A DNA stretch of 64,000 nucleotides from Salminus brasiliensis (taxonomy: Eukaryota > Chordata > Actinopteri > Characiformes > Bryconidae): the NCBI RefSeq assembly GCF_030463535.1, contig NC_132879.1:41973970-42037969 (forward strand). Reading direction: 5' to 3'. The position numbers were made by a program, and so were the translations under genes. Under the pieces are notes generated by a model, which saw only the letters and a program-made list of their open reading frames with translations, was not told the DNA's origin and did not search any database. Shown here piece after piece: positions 1 to 13,023 of this stretch (its first letter is position 1; each line of letters starts with the position of its first letter).

Positions 1-329
1 ATTTACACCAATTATATCAAAAAAGGATTTGCATTTATTAAGAAACTCATTTTAAATCATTAATGTAGCTTTTTCTGGTTAGAAACTGGACTGTAATATT
101 TATGAATATACTATCCATGAGACTTCTCCTGATTTTGATAAGTGCTTATATAGAAAAATAACCTGACTAAATTAGTCTAATCACATAGGTTAAACCAGTA
201 GTAATGAATTTGGGTGGTAGGTTTAGAATCCTAAATTAAGCGTTAAAGCACTCTCGATCAGCCTTCTTTCACTTGATGAACAATGCTTATATAAGACCAT
301 GCAGTGGTCTGCATGCTGCTAAGAAACTG
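1..329. other. AT-rich intergenic DNA, nothing recognised
   Basis: No long open frame, RNA gene or repeat that I recognise. The last part may be the decayed upstream edge of the LINE fragment that follows. Confidence 0.5.
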
Positions 330-555
330 ACTCATGCATTTCTCACAAATTGACCAATGTAACTCGCTGTTCACTGGCCTGCCAACCAGCATGATTGATA
401 AGTTGAAGCTCGTCCAGAATGCTGCAGCCAAGGTGTTAACAGCAACACACAAGAAAGAACATATCACACCAATTCTGGCATCATTACACTTGCTTCCTGT
501 GTCTTTTAAGATGAATATTAAAAACAGATACCTTAGATTTTTAAGCATTAAGTGA
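330..555 (+). mobile_element. LINE (L2/CR1-like) reverse-transcriptase C-terminal fragment
   Basis: The plus-strand frame reads CNSLFTGLP, then KLVQNAAAKVLT and HITPILASLHLLPVSFK. This is the familiar end of the reverse-transcriptase domain of fish L2/CR1-type non-LTR retrotransposons (family pattern: a CNSLLSGLP-like block, a QNAAARVLT-like block, then HI-PVLASLHWLPV). Only about 70 codons survive and the copy is truncated at 5', so it is a dead fragment and not a gene. The exact clade (L2, Rex1 or CR1) cannot be settled by eye. Confidence 0.75.
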
Positions 556-1670
556 ATTAGCAGAATAATATATTAATATTAATTAATAACATATTCCAGT
601 ACCAAAAGTGAGTTTTATCCCTTCACTACTCCTCAATTGAGATTAGACAGGCAACATCAGCGCATAATAAAAAAAAACAGCTACTTATTATTATACATTA
701 TTATAAACTACGGTATATCTCTACCATTACTGCTTTCATTTTTCTTAGTTTTATTAATTGTATTCAAATGTACAATTAAGCAATACAAGAACCAACAAAC
801 AAAATTGTTTCAATAAGAATTCAGCCTGAGAACAATAACTATGCAGTCATTTAGGCCCCTAAGACAGCTAAAAACCTATTTGCCCTGATTAAAAACAGGA
901 AGTGAGCAGATGATACCAATTTGCATGTTTTCATGTATTTTTCTGATTACTGTAGCTCGTCCAGAACGCTTTTCTTCAGAATTTTGGACTGTTTCAATTT
1001 CTAAAACTGAAGTCGATCAGTTCGATCGGCACTTTCAGATTCTTTAGCTCTGAGATCACAGCGGTCTCTACAGTTTAAATCCAGCTTTTTGTCAAGGTTG
1101 CAGATGATGGAATCTTTCATTCCCACAGGCTGTGGTAGAGGTGACAGAGTGATTGACGAGCTTTACTGATAGTAGCAAGCTCTGGATGTACTGGAGGGGG
1201 AGACCATGGCTGGTGGATGTGGTGTGGGTGTTCCTAAGCAGAGCATTCTGGAAAGGGGGGAATGTCGTTGGCATTCACACAGGCTGCAGCCTTGTTTTTC
1301 ACAGAGTGGAGGTAAGGATGTTCCCAGTGATCCTGCTTCTATGCGAGCTGTGTCTGCAAGCCCAGCCTCGGGTCCGGTGGTACAACTCATTGTAGTCAAG
1401 CAGGGTGCCTTCGGGCCACTTAAAATCTCTTTCTCGCTGGGTCAGGCTGAATCTCCTAATCTCTGCTTTTACTGAGGTAAGATGTGCATTGATGGTGACC
1501 TCACTGCTGCTGTCCATGCTGTTCTGGAGACAGAAGAAATAAAAGCAAAAAGGAAAAAAAATGAACAAAATGTGTAATAAAACATATGCTGTGTTAGTGA
1601 CTAAAATGACTAGTAGAAATTAAATAGAAAATAATAAACAGAGCAATTTTAGATCATGCATGATGGGAAG
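556..1670. other. Intergenic DNA; no gene seen
   Basis: The short overlapping open frames around 1,092-1,568 occur on both strands and lack splice-supported or family-like sequence. The stretch near 1,090-1,500 is a little richer in GC and could be an old transposon remnant on the minus strand, but I cannot assign a family. Confidence 0.4.
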
Positions 1671-1671
1671 C

Positions 1672-2125
1672 AGAAACTGATTTATTAAAAAAAATAATAA
1701 AGAAGAACTCAATTAGCAGACGCTCTTATCCAGACTTACAAAAGTGCTTTACTGTTTACTCAAGAATAACCTCAGCTAGCCTCCTCTAACTACCTCTAAC
1801 TACCTCTAAGATACCTCAAAGCTTAGACACTACTAAACACAAGTCAATAAGGAGACCCTAGTACTCTACTCTTCACCCAAATATTTTTGAAAGAGGTGTG
1901 TTTTCAGCCTGCGCTTGAAGACAGCGAGCGACTGTTCAGACACCCAGGGGAAGTTCTTTTCCACCACTTCAGTGCCAGGATAGAAAAAAGCCTGGACGCT
2001 TGTCTTTCGTGGATATTAAGGGATGACAGATTAAGCCGAGCCATACTTGAAACTCGAAAAGCTCTTGGTGCAGATCGGCTTTTGACCATTGCCATCAAGT
2101 ATGGAGGGTCCATTCTTGTTTAACT
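1672..2125 (+). repeat. Dispersed fish repeat with a decayed open frame
   Basis: The stretch starts with a piece like the 'gacgctcttatccagact' motif seen in many ostariophysan repeats, then a short tandem of about 11 bp (TACCTCTAAC-like, near 1,790-1,810). It continues with a block (about 1,900-2,120) encoding a short frame with LRDDRLSRAILETRKALGADRL. I recall very similar blocks scattered in many copies through fish genomes. It is best read as a transposon-derived dispersed repeat, not as a host exon. The class is uncertain. Confidence 0.55.
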
Positions 2126-4620
2126 TTTTAAATTACCCAAACTGTACATAATCTTTTCTAGATAGTTTATTGTATATGTATTAGCATTTGTATTGTTCTC
2201 TAATCCCCTTGTCTGCTGCAGTTCTGAATGCAGCACTTTGTCTCAGAGGAACTATATTTTGTTGCTCCCTTGAGAAGAAAGAACAACAATAAAGGTGACT
2301 TTTTAAGTGTTTGCCATCATTAATCAAGCCTTTACATCCACCACGACTTCTTCCTTTTCTTGCTTTGGTTTGTAAGTATAATACTGCTAGAACTTGACAA
2401 CCTGCATAAATGAGTAATACATCTATGAATATTTGTTCTGTGCTTTCTATATACTGGGTTTTATTTGATTAGTTTATGTATGCTCATCAGTTTTCACACT
2501 ATGTACTGGTCAGTCAAATGTATAAATCAGGAATCAGTACCTTTTAGATAATCCTATAAATATTCCGTAATGAGGAGGAAAAGATAAAGCCTTTGAGGTG
2601 CTTTTGCCTGATTAAATGATAAAGCAAGAAATAGCCATGGGCTATGTGGACTTAAAACTGTTGCCAGGACAACGAGCAAACCTAAAAGGATTTATACCTC
2701 TATGTAATGGCAACATGCAGATTTAAACATCCTATCTGCTTTAGCTCAGCCACACAAATATTCATAACATTTACACCTACTAATTATGTCGTTTTTCTCT
2801 CTTGACGTTGAAATTCAACCTCCAGTCAGAACTCCTCCAGCCACAAGTTATCCTCCTCTCGTATGTCATCCTGGTGTCATGTGGATTACACACTAGCAAG
2901 AGCTAATTGCAGTATTGTACTTTAATACTGTCAGTGGGTTTCGGAAACATTAGCATTAATGTGCACCTTCTGCCATGGGACTAAAATGGAGTTGGTATGC
3001 CCACGCACAACACATATGAAGACTTTCCACAAGGCCAGATTAAAGAGTTTAATGAAGTTTGGGTTCACATCAGGACTATTACTTTACTCATGGCAAAATG
3101 GCCCTTAGGCCAAGGGTTGTTGAATTTCTAGTTATATTACTACAGAGAATTTTCCTACCTTATGCCTGTTACCCTCTAGAACAGTATATGTGCTAAAGTG
3201 AACAGATGATATATGAGTAGATTAACAGCAAACACACCAGTGAGGGAACAATGGGCATTTTTGTAATATATAAAAAAAAACACAGCTTGGTCCTTTTTTC
3301 ATACAGTCACGTCTAAGAAGCTTGTTAACAACATGGTGTGTTGTTATAGGCTAAGGTGTTCTGTCAACAGCCTTATTCACATTGGGTTAGTTTATTCTGG
3401 GATGTCTGTAATAAAAACTTTACACGTCTCCTCAGTGATAAAACTCTCTCATTTAAATGGCAATAATATTACCAGAGGCTAAGAGAGTTTGAGAAGCTGG
3501 CTTTTGTTTTTCAGATTGGAATAAAGAAAAGTTCAAACAACAATTTGATTTCATTTTCTCAAGTTATCGTTTGCCTGATTTGGTGATAAATTTAAAAAGG
3601 CACATAACAGTGGTCACATCTGCCTGGAAAAACACAGAGCTGTGGATTCAGATGGGACTAAAATGATCAGATCGCCGCTGAGTTTAGTAAAAGCAGCGGT
3701 AATTCTGCCTGTAATTTGTGGCCATTTTAAATTTAAATGTATTTGAATTATATGAACTCAGAATACAGAAGAAAGTAGGGAAAAGTAAGCATGATAATCC
3801 TTAAGTATAATTAAGTAATACATTTTATACTTAATAAGTATAAAATATTTTTATTGATTGTCTTTTCTTCATTCAAACATATCAACTGATAAGTTTATTT
3901 CTCAAAAGTTAAAATGGTAAAATGAGAACAATTGAAGAATCACTATTCCGTAGTTTAATAAAAATCCAAAATTTCAGCATAATTTTTTTTTTCTGAATTC
4001 TATTGTTTGACCACAATCTTCACACCTTTCACAAAGACATTGTAGGTTTTCTGACCGATAGCTTCAGCAAACCGATATCCTCAATTATTCAGTTAGTGTA
4101 GCTTGTATGTCCCCATGTTAGAAATGTGTGCTACTTCTCTCCTTCAATTAAATGATTCACAACTTGTGATTGTGGTTCATTTGTCAAAAGAGAACATGTG
4201 AAGAATCAACTTATTTTGTCTTTAATAGAAATCCAATATGCAAATGAGTTAATTTCACAGAAAAATGTATTTTCATTATAAATTGGTTGACCTTAATCTT
4301 AGTTCTAGACCTCCTTACAGGTCTCCCTCATTGAGCTACTTAGCATGCAAAAACAGTGAAAACTAAGTATAACCAAGCAATTTCATCTGCCTGCCTGATG
4401 TCCAGTCAACCAAACATAACTGTGCCTGGGCAACTTAGTTAGCAATATTTCACTAGTACGCATAACAGAGCTAATAAGGTTTAGGTAAGTTTATCTCTTA
4501 TTTAAGTTTGTCTAGACTCCCAAAATGTTTAGACACTGCCCTAAGTTGGACAGTAATATGCAGCTTACAAATGTCACAGGACAAGATTTCAGCATAACTC
4601 AGGCGAAATTAAAGCTGGAT
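2126..4620. other. Intergenic DNA, nothing recognised
   Basis: AT-rich sequence with no open frame above about 60 codons, no RNA gene and no clear terminal repeat. A conserved enhancer could lie here, but that cannot be judged without alignments. Confidence 0.5.
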
Positions 4621-4624
4621 TCAT

Positions 4625-4878
4625 GATGTAACCATTTACATTTATGGCATTTAGCTTTACATTTACATTTATGGCATGGCATTCTAATCCAGAGCAACTT
4701 ACAAGGTTACCCGTATTACAGAGGTGGGCCAATGTAGTGTTAGGAGTCTTGCCCAAGGACTCTTATTGGTGTAGCGCAGCATAGCCACCCAGCCCGGGAA
4801 TCGAACCCCAGTCTCCCATGTGGTGTGGTAACTCACTGGCAGGTAGTGGTGTTATCTGTTGCGCCACACCAACCGCTC
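4625..4878 (-). mobile_element. tRNA-derived SINE, minus strand
   Basis: Read on the minus strand, the head near 4,850-4,875 carries an A-box-like TGGCGCAACAGATAA. About 45 nt on is an exact B-box GGTTCGATTCC (complement of 4,797-4,807), the two internal RNA polymerase III promoter elements of tRNA-derived SINEs. The tail, at the low-coordinate end (4,630-4,680), contains repeated units of the form ATTTACATTTATGGC, a common ostariophysan repeat tail. The body motif 'gagcaacttacaaggtta' is also widespread in these fish. Confidence 0.75.
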
Positions 4879-6240
4879 ATCTTCAATGAAGAACTTTATA
4901 TTTGCACTATATGAATGGTGTAGTCTTGTTTCTAGCGGTGGGTGCTTCAAAGGCCTGTTGGAAAAGTTTCAAGAGATACCCTCCATAGACTCATGTGGAA
5001 TGCGTTGCTCCCACAGAATAATGGACTCAGTGGGTTGCATCATGAGGTTTTGTATGAGACTAAGCTCTTATGGGAGCCAGCAACACATCTCTTCTGCCTA
5101 ATCTGTTGTTGGCTCAACATTTGTTGTGGGCACATTAAGGATTCTGCCAACTGAGAATACAAATGTGGCCTTGAAAGCTCCCCAGCCTGCATCTCTCCAA
5201 CGAGATTGGCTGCTAGTTTTGTCGTTCAAATGATGAGCATCAATATTACAATGAGTTTTCCTGTCGAACTGCAATTATTAAAAAAACTAAAAACTCAATA
5301 TATGGTAAGGAGCAAGTAGAGGCTGAGTGTGGGCAGCATTTTTGTGGCTCTGATTAGTGTATGTTTTCATGTCTGATCGTAGTGTTTCCTTTTGTGATTT
5401 GATATGCATAAAGATATACATGGAGTGCTTTCACATTTAGTACTAATTTAAATGATTTTTATATCCATATTAAATGCAGAAAGAGTTGAAAAATGAATGA
5501 AGCAAACAATTGTGTAGGATGTGCATTCTGAACATTTTGATGCTCCATTATCTATAAGAGATAATGAGTTATTAGAAGAAAAAGCAATGGAAGTAAAAAG
5601 GAGCAACTATAAAACAAAATCACAGCAATATGTGAACAGGACTGTTAAATACACATGGTTTTATTATTTAAACATCCAGCACAGCCAAAAGGAATAGCTA
5701 GATGTTCAGGTTGGATGAGTAAAGGAATATGCATCTCCAGTCTGCTCAGTGGACAATGTGCCAATGTTAATAAATAAGGTGAGTATTGGGTGTAAATTTG
5801 GGTTATATATTTTGGGCATTGGCTACTTTGAGCCTGATCCAGTTCCAACTCTTTATTTTTACCATGGTGCTCAGAGTGCCTGCTGACATCCTCAAGGCAC
5901 CAATATTGGACATTATTTATAGCCTGCAGCTGTGAGGAGGACTGAAGAGCTTTCTCAGAAGGTTTGGTTTTTTTTCTCAGAAAAGTTTAGAGTCGGCACT
6001 GAACAGTTCAGAACAGTTCTTTTGTATACGACCAAACACTGTAATTTGACAGTGTATATATTATCACAGTTCCTGGATGTATTTAACATCAGCTAACATC
6101 AGAGTAATGACACGCTTACTGATATGCTCCTGATATGCACACACACACAAACACACAAAATGGTTTAATTCCATGTGCTGATTGCGGAAAATAAGTGAAG
6201 GATTAGCATTGTCCATGCTTGCTGTAAACATACACTTAGA
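4879..6240. other. Intergenic DNA, nothing recognised
   Basis: Two overlapping plus-strand frames near 4,859-5,154 partly run out of the SINE and show no family pattern. The rest is AT-rich with no feature I can support. Confidence 0.45.
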
Positions 6241-6243
6241 TTG

Positions 6244-6270
6244 CTGTGTATGTGTATATGTATATGTATA

Positions 6271-6334
<64 letters not shown>

Positions 6335-6342
6335 AGAGAGAG
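6244..6342 (+). repeat. Compound microsatellite (TATATG)n-(TG)n-(AG)n
   Basis: A TATATG-type hexamer run passes into about 27 TG dinucleotides and ends with a short AG run. The repetitive peptides read from it on either strand are artefacts of the repeat. Confidence 0.97.
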
Positions 6343-7390
6343 CGTTGGTGGTAGTGTACCAATCTAAAGGTGCCATGTGTGATGTGGTGGCATGTCTTTT
6401 CTTTGTTTATGGCCTACATGTTGGCTTACCCATTGGATATCCTAGTGGTGGAGTGGTGGAGCGACTTTTGTCTTTTGCCGCTGGCATGGAAGTTGGAAGC
6501 TGTGTGGGAGTTACTATGATTGGGGTTGAATGTGAGGGATGCACCGTGTAGTTTAAATGTATGTTTGGGGAGATCTGCTTAATTTGACAGCTAAGCTATG
6601 TCTGTGTGAAGCAGGTCCATAGTTGGGGATTGCAGCTTGTTGGAAGCCTGTGGGCCTCAGGTGGGTGAACACACATTTCACCCCTTTCTGAATTAAGGAT
6701 TCTTGTTAAGTGTCTGCCTAGGGTGCACTGTGTTTGGGCGTGCATGAATGTGGCTTTAAGGAAATGCTAACTGAGGCCTTCCTTTCCTTTGTATTTTAAG
6801 ATCTTGGTTCTGATTGAGTGCTGGTGGTTGCAGGGCTTATTTTTAGGATGTTAAGAGTACTTATAAGAAATCCCAACAAGACCGACAAAGACCATAGCTT
6901 GGGACTCCCAGTTTGGAAGGGGGACACTTTGGTGTTTTGCTTCAGATCCCAGAACAGCTCCAAAATAATGTTTCTATTTTGAGAATGCATGAGGGATTAG
7001 CTTACAATGCTGTTCCACAGTCTAGTATAAACATGTTGTAGTCTCACCACAATGATGCTTCAGTCAACAAGCATTTGTTTTCAGGCAAAATACAACAAAG
7101 CCCAAGCAAATGTCACAGAACAAACATGTTGCAAAGTAAAAGCACTAAAGCCAGAGGATGTGATCGTATTTCAGTGCCAATAGAATTAATTCAGTGTTGT
7201 TAAAATGGCAGCTATGAGAATCAAGGCCAGATAACAGCTTCACTGTATTTGTTGCATTTGAGTTTGCTCTGTTTCTCTGGAAAAAAGAAACAGCTATCAA
7301 ATCTTTCATCCAGCACACAGTGATAATACTCTATTGGTGATTTCTCAGTGTAATTTATAATGACAAATTACAAAACATACATCATCTACA
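6343..7390. other. Intergenic DNA, nothing recognised
   Basis: The flank of the microsatellite (6,345-6,800) is GT-rich and has a short open frame with no recognised family. No splice-supported exon was found. Confidence 0.4.
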
Positions 7391-7396
7391 TCTGTT

Positions 7397-7740
7397 ACAC
7401 TATATAGACAAAAGTATTGGGACACTTTTGTCTATATAGTGTAGTGTTTTTACTTTTATTGAAGTAACTGTCTCTACTGACCAGTGAATGCTTTCTACTT
7501 TGGAGTGTAAGGATTTGAAGGCATCCAGTGACAAGAGCGCTAATTAAGTCAGGTTGTTAGATGATCACTAACCCACCTTATCCCCAATTCCACAACTTAC
7601 CCCAGAAGTATTGGAAGGACCATCATCAAGGGGCAAAACAAAGTTTTACTGCTCCACAGCTCAAAATCTGTGTCAGCAGTGGGTGCAACTTAAAGTAGCT
7701 GAATACATTAATTAGAAGTGTCCACAAACATTTTAATATA
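7397..7740. mobile_element. Non-autonomous DNA transposon (MITE) with palindromic end
   Basis: The left end holds ACACTATATAGACAAAAGT, a variant of the fish MITE terminus 'cactatatggacaaaagtattgggacac'. It is followed, after 8 nt, by its exact reverse complement. The interior (about 7,500-7,690) contains blocks such as 'cccaattccacaactt' and 'cagcagtgggtgcaactt' that I recall from the same fish element family. The right end reads 'agaagtgtccacaaacatttt', the usual opposite terminus. No coding capacity. Confidence 0.75.
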
Positions 7741-9010
7741 ACACTTTAAATTATTTGAAATGTTTGTTACTGTGTTTTCTACATTTAACATTTTGCTTTT
7801 GTTACATTTTGTTGCATTTACAAACAAAACTAGATACTGGATGCAGTTCTGTGCACAATGGTAGGTCACTTTAGGCAATATTTTTTAGCAGCACACAGTT
7901 CAATTAAAAACTGTGAAATTGTTCGATTTTTGAACTCACATCCCAATTATCAGTTAAGGCTCCTGGAACTGTTATCAGTGAGATTGGAAAATTTGTGATA
8001 GCCAGGAGCTTTGTCTTTTCACCAGTGGCACATTTATTCAATCATTAATTGTGCCCTGAAATTGGGGCCTACATATAAAAGGAGCTGCAATTCATATATG
8101 ATCAACCAGTACTGAGGTAAATCAAAGCACTTTCAATCAAATGTGTCAACTCTCAAGTCATATGCATTGTGGACACACACAAAAAATGTTCTAGAGTGCA
8201 AAGCTAAAACAGTGTCACTGTCCAGTTACTTACATTCTGCAATGTACAATATTTAGCTATGACCTGACTTGTAATGCCATGAATTTCTGTGAAACAAAAA
8301 TCAAGCAAAGACTTATATTCATGCAACCATGTTCATTTGTACAAAATGATTAAGCCGAGCTTGGGAGGAATGCGGGGTGATCAGAATAAGTACAAATATG
8401 AATAATATAATATAAAACGTATTGGTTGTACATTACTGTGCTCATTAAAACATCTCCAAAGCTCTCCTAGTGGTAGTCACAAGTCACAACTTGCTCATGG
8501 TAAAACATAATTAGGTTGTGCATCAAAACACAAGTACACATCTAAATGGTCAAAAGCCTGACCTATTGAGATACTGCAGCAGGGCCTCCCATATCTAAAA
8601 AAATGACCAATATATGCTAAATGACATTAGCTCAAAATGCCCTATGACAATTGGGAAAAAACAATACCAAATTACAGTAAATGTAGGTTGCAGTTACTGC
8701 TGCTAATTATTTTCAAACACATTACAGCTGCTCCTAATCTCTAATGGTGTGCTGATTGCCACCACTACTACAGTCCATGTGATATTGCAGGGTCAAATGA
8801 AAAGTGTCTTTTCAACCTTCAACCACAACAGCTTCCATTTACTTCTCCATATCAGCGTTTGACAACAATCTGCAATCTTTTGTTCAAAAGCCACAATCAC
8901 AACCTTCTGTTCTAAAACAATCTAAAGAATTTAAAGAAATAAATGGCATGCAGTCTGGAATGCAGTCTGGCAACTATCTGCATCTCTATGTTTACTGCTC
9001 AAAATATTTC
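7741..9010. other. Intergenic DNA, nothing recognised
   Basis: AT-rich sequence. The open frame at 8,804-9,079 has no recognised family and low-complexity composition. Confidence 0.45.
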
Positions 9011-9017
9011 TATATCT

Positions 9018-9400
9018 ACAGTCATGTAAAAAAAATAATAGAACGCATTTTTCACATATTTAAAAATACGAATGTTTGATTTTTATTTTAATAATATTAA
9101 GAAATATAGTGAGGAAATTTAAATATTTTGAATAATTGAGTAATATAATTGTTAAAATGCAGTTTTTAGCTTAACCAAGTTCAGCCCAAAAATCAGAGCA
9201 AGACTAAAGTTTGCCAGAGAACACCTTGACAAAGACCAGGACTTCTGAAACAATGTACTTAGAACAAATAAACCCAAAGTTAAATTATTTGGGCACAGTA
9301 ACCAGTAGAACCTGAGGAAACCAGTTACAGAAAACCAATCCCGGCATTTGAGCACAAAATACGCTCACAGTTCCAACTGTAAAGCATGGAGGTATGTGTT
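9018..9400 (+). mobile_element. Tc1-like transposon fragment
   Basis: The left end has an ACAGTCATGTAAAAAAA terminus typical of Tc1-like termini. Further on, a broken plus-strand frame resembles the central transposase: KPKVKLFGHSNQ (compare DETKINLFG in the family), a RKP block, and AACTGTAAAGCATGGAGGT, which encodes the conserved TVKHGG stretch in another frame. Frameshifts and stops are frequent and the 3' half is missing. Confidence 0.6.
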
Positions 9401-12400
9401 TAGTTATCAAAAAGTCTGTTTTCTGCTTAGTTTGCAAATTACATTTGGCATGAAAAGTCATGCACAGTCAAGAATACATTTTTGTGGATTATATGAATAA
9501 TCACAAAATATACAGCTAGTTACTCAAGTTTAATCATTTGCATGGTGAATATGCATATTATATTAATATTATCTTTTCAGAAATATGGAAACCTATTTGA
9601 TCCAGTGTTGCGATTAGAAACTTTGTGCACAGATAAATACAGAATTACTGCATTCTAGCATTACTATCCCTGCAGTGTTTCTGGAAAATCCTTGCCAAGT
9701 TCAATTGAGAAAGTAACACAGCACAGTAAAGGCAAGTTACTACACTGACTGCAGTCAAGGTCAGGGAAGCATCATTGCTGCATGCTAGGTCTTTGCTCTT
9801 GTGTCTGAGCCTGTTCGTTGCCTGACAGTGCTGTTTTTTGCTAGTTATTTACCCGTTTAGAAATGAAAAGAGTCCAGAGAGATTTGAATCAAAGTCAGAC
9901 TAGCAAGGAACAGTGCGTATTACCTGTCAGTCTGCTGCCGAGAGGGACCACACCATAGCCGCCATGCTGAGGAGAATGCTAATGGGCCTCACTTGCTTCC
10001 CCCTTTCGCTCAACGGACATGTACCCACACAAGACAGAAAAAAAGAGAACTTGAGCTAGGTGTGAGGTTGACGCTAGCTTTGATGCAGTTAACAAATGTT
10101 GAATTTAGTTTATAAATGAATGGAATACATAATTACTGTATTTAGTACCAATTGTAAAAAAAAAAAAAAAAAAAGTTTTAATATATTTTATATTCTATTT
10201 ATAAGGAAATGATGTACACACTAATAGCAAGTCAATTTTATGCATTACTAAACTAAAACTAAAGGTGAGCAAATCAAAGAGTTGCCCAATCTTGGTCCTG
10301 GTGGTAAATATCTACCACCCTGAAAAGTTCAGCTGTTCCAGGTAATGAAGGTCTTCAGGGTAATGCTGTGGTAATGTTTTTCAGCCTTTTTGTCCATCCA
10401 TCTCATTTGTTATCTAGCATTTGTGAGGCTGGATTCAGTGCATTCTGACTGACAGTATTGCCCTTTTCAGGCATGCCTGCCTTGATGAAGCTGATGTTGT
10501 CATGCACTGGTCTGACCAATCGCAGTAACAACCCACTGCCTCCAGCTACCTGATGAGCCTCCATCACCATGGCTGACACTTGTCCAAGATGACACAATCC
10601 ATGTTGTAAAACAGCCCTCAAGACCAGACAGCCTCATATCAGTCAAGTCCAGAAATTCATCATCTGACCTTTATGGTGGACACTTGTAGACATGCAGTTT
10701 ATATGTAAAATTAGTATTAAAAATTAAATTCAAATCAAATCAATTAAAAATATGAACAATTAAAGCATACGACTGGTGGGCTGTAATCTGGACAGTCAAT
10801 TGTACAGTGCTATTTGACATAACACACAGCATAAGTAAAAATGGTTCACAAGGGATTACCAACTGGAGCTACTGTGCATGTACCATGGCATTCAACCACT
10901 ATGGGTCTCTGAATCCACATTTATTTCTAATGGGTTAGTATGTATGCTACATTAAATCTGAAACTAAGAAGAAATCAGCTTCAGCAATCTGTGTTATGCA
11001 AAAAGGCTTTTTGTGGGGTCCCGTTTTAGCCCATGGCTTAGTACCAAGGCAAAATGATTAGCAAATTACCCCCCCCTAAGAAAAAAACAAACAAACAAAC
11101 AAAAAATCAAGTTGTGGACTACTAGACAGTTATGACGGATGTATTAATTTTTAAAGGCATGAATAGGTAGTTCATTGCAGCTTGACATCATTTAACTGAC
11201 CATTTGAGATTGGCTGCAAAATTATGAATAATGTGCAACAAAATGTTGGATTTATTAGTAGGTTCCAGGTGCCCTTGACTGAGTTTCTGAAGGACTGCCG
11301 TTCTGCTGGGCTTTTATGTTATGTGCTGTGTAAATCTGGAATGGAGCATTACCCAAAAGACACCCAGGCTACATATCCAGGCAATCTAACCAATGTCAAG
11401 CTGCTATTCTCAAATGGCTCACTGATAAGAGACGAAGTCAAGAAACAGTAGAGTGCAACATGACCTATGGAAAAAAGTACATAGTACACTCTTAAATGAG
11501 TGTTCTGTGGCAGCCAATTGCCACTTCTCTTAAAAAACTGCTGTTGAGACAGGTAAACAATTGAAACATTAAACACTGGAGGGCTCACTCATATGCATAC
11601 ACATAACAACCCTTTCAACTTCAAGTCATTGCATTTTCAGTTCTTGTGATGCAATGTGTAGTAATGACCCAAGGTCGAAAACAGTCACACCATCCTACAG
11701 GAAGAGGCTGTTTAAGGAGCCTCTGCAAAGCAAATCAGTAGGTTTCCTATATCAAATGCACATGTAAATTACACAAGAAAATCAGCATATTACACAGTAT
11801 AAATAAACAAAAAACATATTGGAAAGTTAACTGCAGTATAAGGAGTCAATGTTTAAATGTATGTAGGCACTCCTAATTAGTACATTTAGCTAAGATGCAT
11901 CAATTGCAAAAACCTTTGGTTCTCTTTCTGAGAACTTGAACAGAAATCATTGTAATATTATGCAATTTCTTTTTAAAACCTGAAATCCACAGCAATGAAA
12001 TACATTTAAAAAATTGAAACTATTCAAATTGATTTGCTATGGTCTAAGAGGACTTTATGTACACTGACTTTATATACACTGCTGAGTCGTTAGACACGCC
12101 AGTCTTCCACTGAGTTTTGCAACATTATCGTATTTAAAGATACTGCTGCTGATGAGGCCTTCACCTCTGATACTCCACAATCAGGCTGATCTGACAGCTC
12201 CCTCAGCGAAGAGCCAACCTCGTTGATGAACTCTAGATAATGACGCCCAAGAAGCATGCTGTATTCTGTTTTTTAAGAAATAGTAAGAGGATGCATCTCA
12301 AGATAATGTAGAACAGCATGAGTGATACAGCCTCCAATATGATTTTCACACTATCATGCTGAGCCATATCATACCCAACTGGCACGATTGTCTTTTTTGG

Positions 12401-13020
12401 CTTGGTGCATTTTGGCTCATTACAAGTGCACTGCAATGGCCACCCTGGAAGATACATTTTGCATACTTCATTGATTAGAATGTAGGGAATATGTGTGCTA
12501 ACATCTGGCTGATGTGACTGGCTAATCGTTGAACTTAGTTAACTATGTGGTGACATCTTGTCCCTATATACAAACATTTGATTATCTGATTGTTGTGCTT
12601 TCTTCGTTGTTTAGTCTTTTGAAGAACAACTGAGCAGGGCTGGTAGGACAGGGACACATTAAGATGAAACTAATCCGGGTCTTCTGCTAGGTCAGCTGAA
12701 ATGAGCAGTGAGACTTTATTTGCTGTGTGAGGAAACCAGGGATGAATCCTTGCAACAGCTTTGGGTTTATGTGCTCTGCTGCATTTGTCATGGCCAATAA
12801 CTCTCTGGTTGTAGAAGAAATTGTAGAAGAGCCAATAACATGGGGAAAAAACCAAACTGCCCTTGTGGGTTATTTTTTATTTATTTAGTAGTTTCATGTA
12901 GTAAACATTCAGGTTACAAAATGAACCAGTCCATATGCAGTAGATGAAATAGATAAATCAACCTGTAACAACATTTCATTAAATTCATGTTTTCTGATGT
13001 CATAGAAACTCACATATTTA
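9401..13020. other. Intergenic DNA with poly(A) run; no gene supported
   Basis: Contains a 19-nt A run at 10,156-10,174. Minus-strand frames at 10,403-10,621 and 12,233-12,457 and a plus-strand frame at 11,224-11,451 are short and show no splice support or known family. The block 10,380-10,620 has higher GC than its surroundings and could be a remnant of an unidentified repeat or pseudogene. Confidence 0.4.
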
Positions 13021-13023
13021 GTA

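Noticed and set aside
6165..6551. Repetitive His-Thr and Cys-Val peptides near 6.3 kb
   Set aside because: Direct translations of the TG microsatellite.
10403..10621. Minus-strand 72-codon frame as a small gene
   Set aside because: No known family, no splice partner and no conserved start context. Kept only as a possible unidentified repeat.
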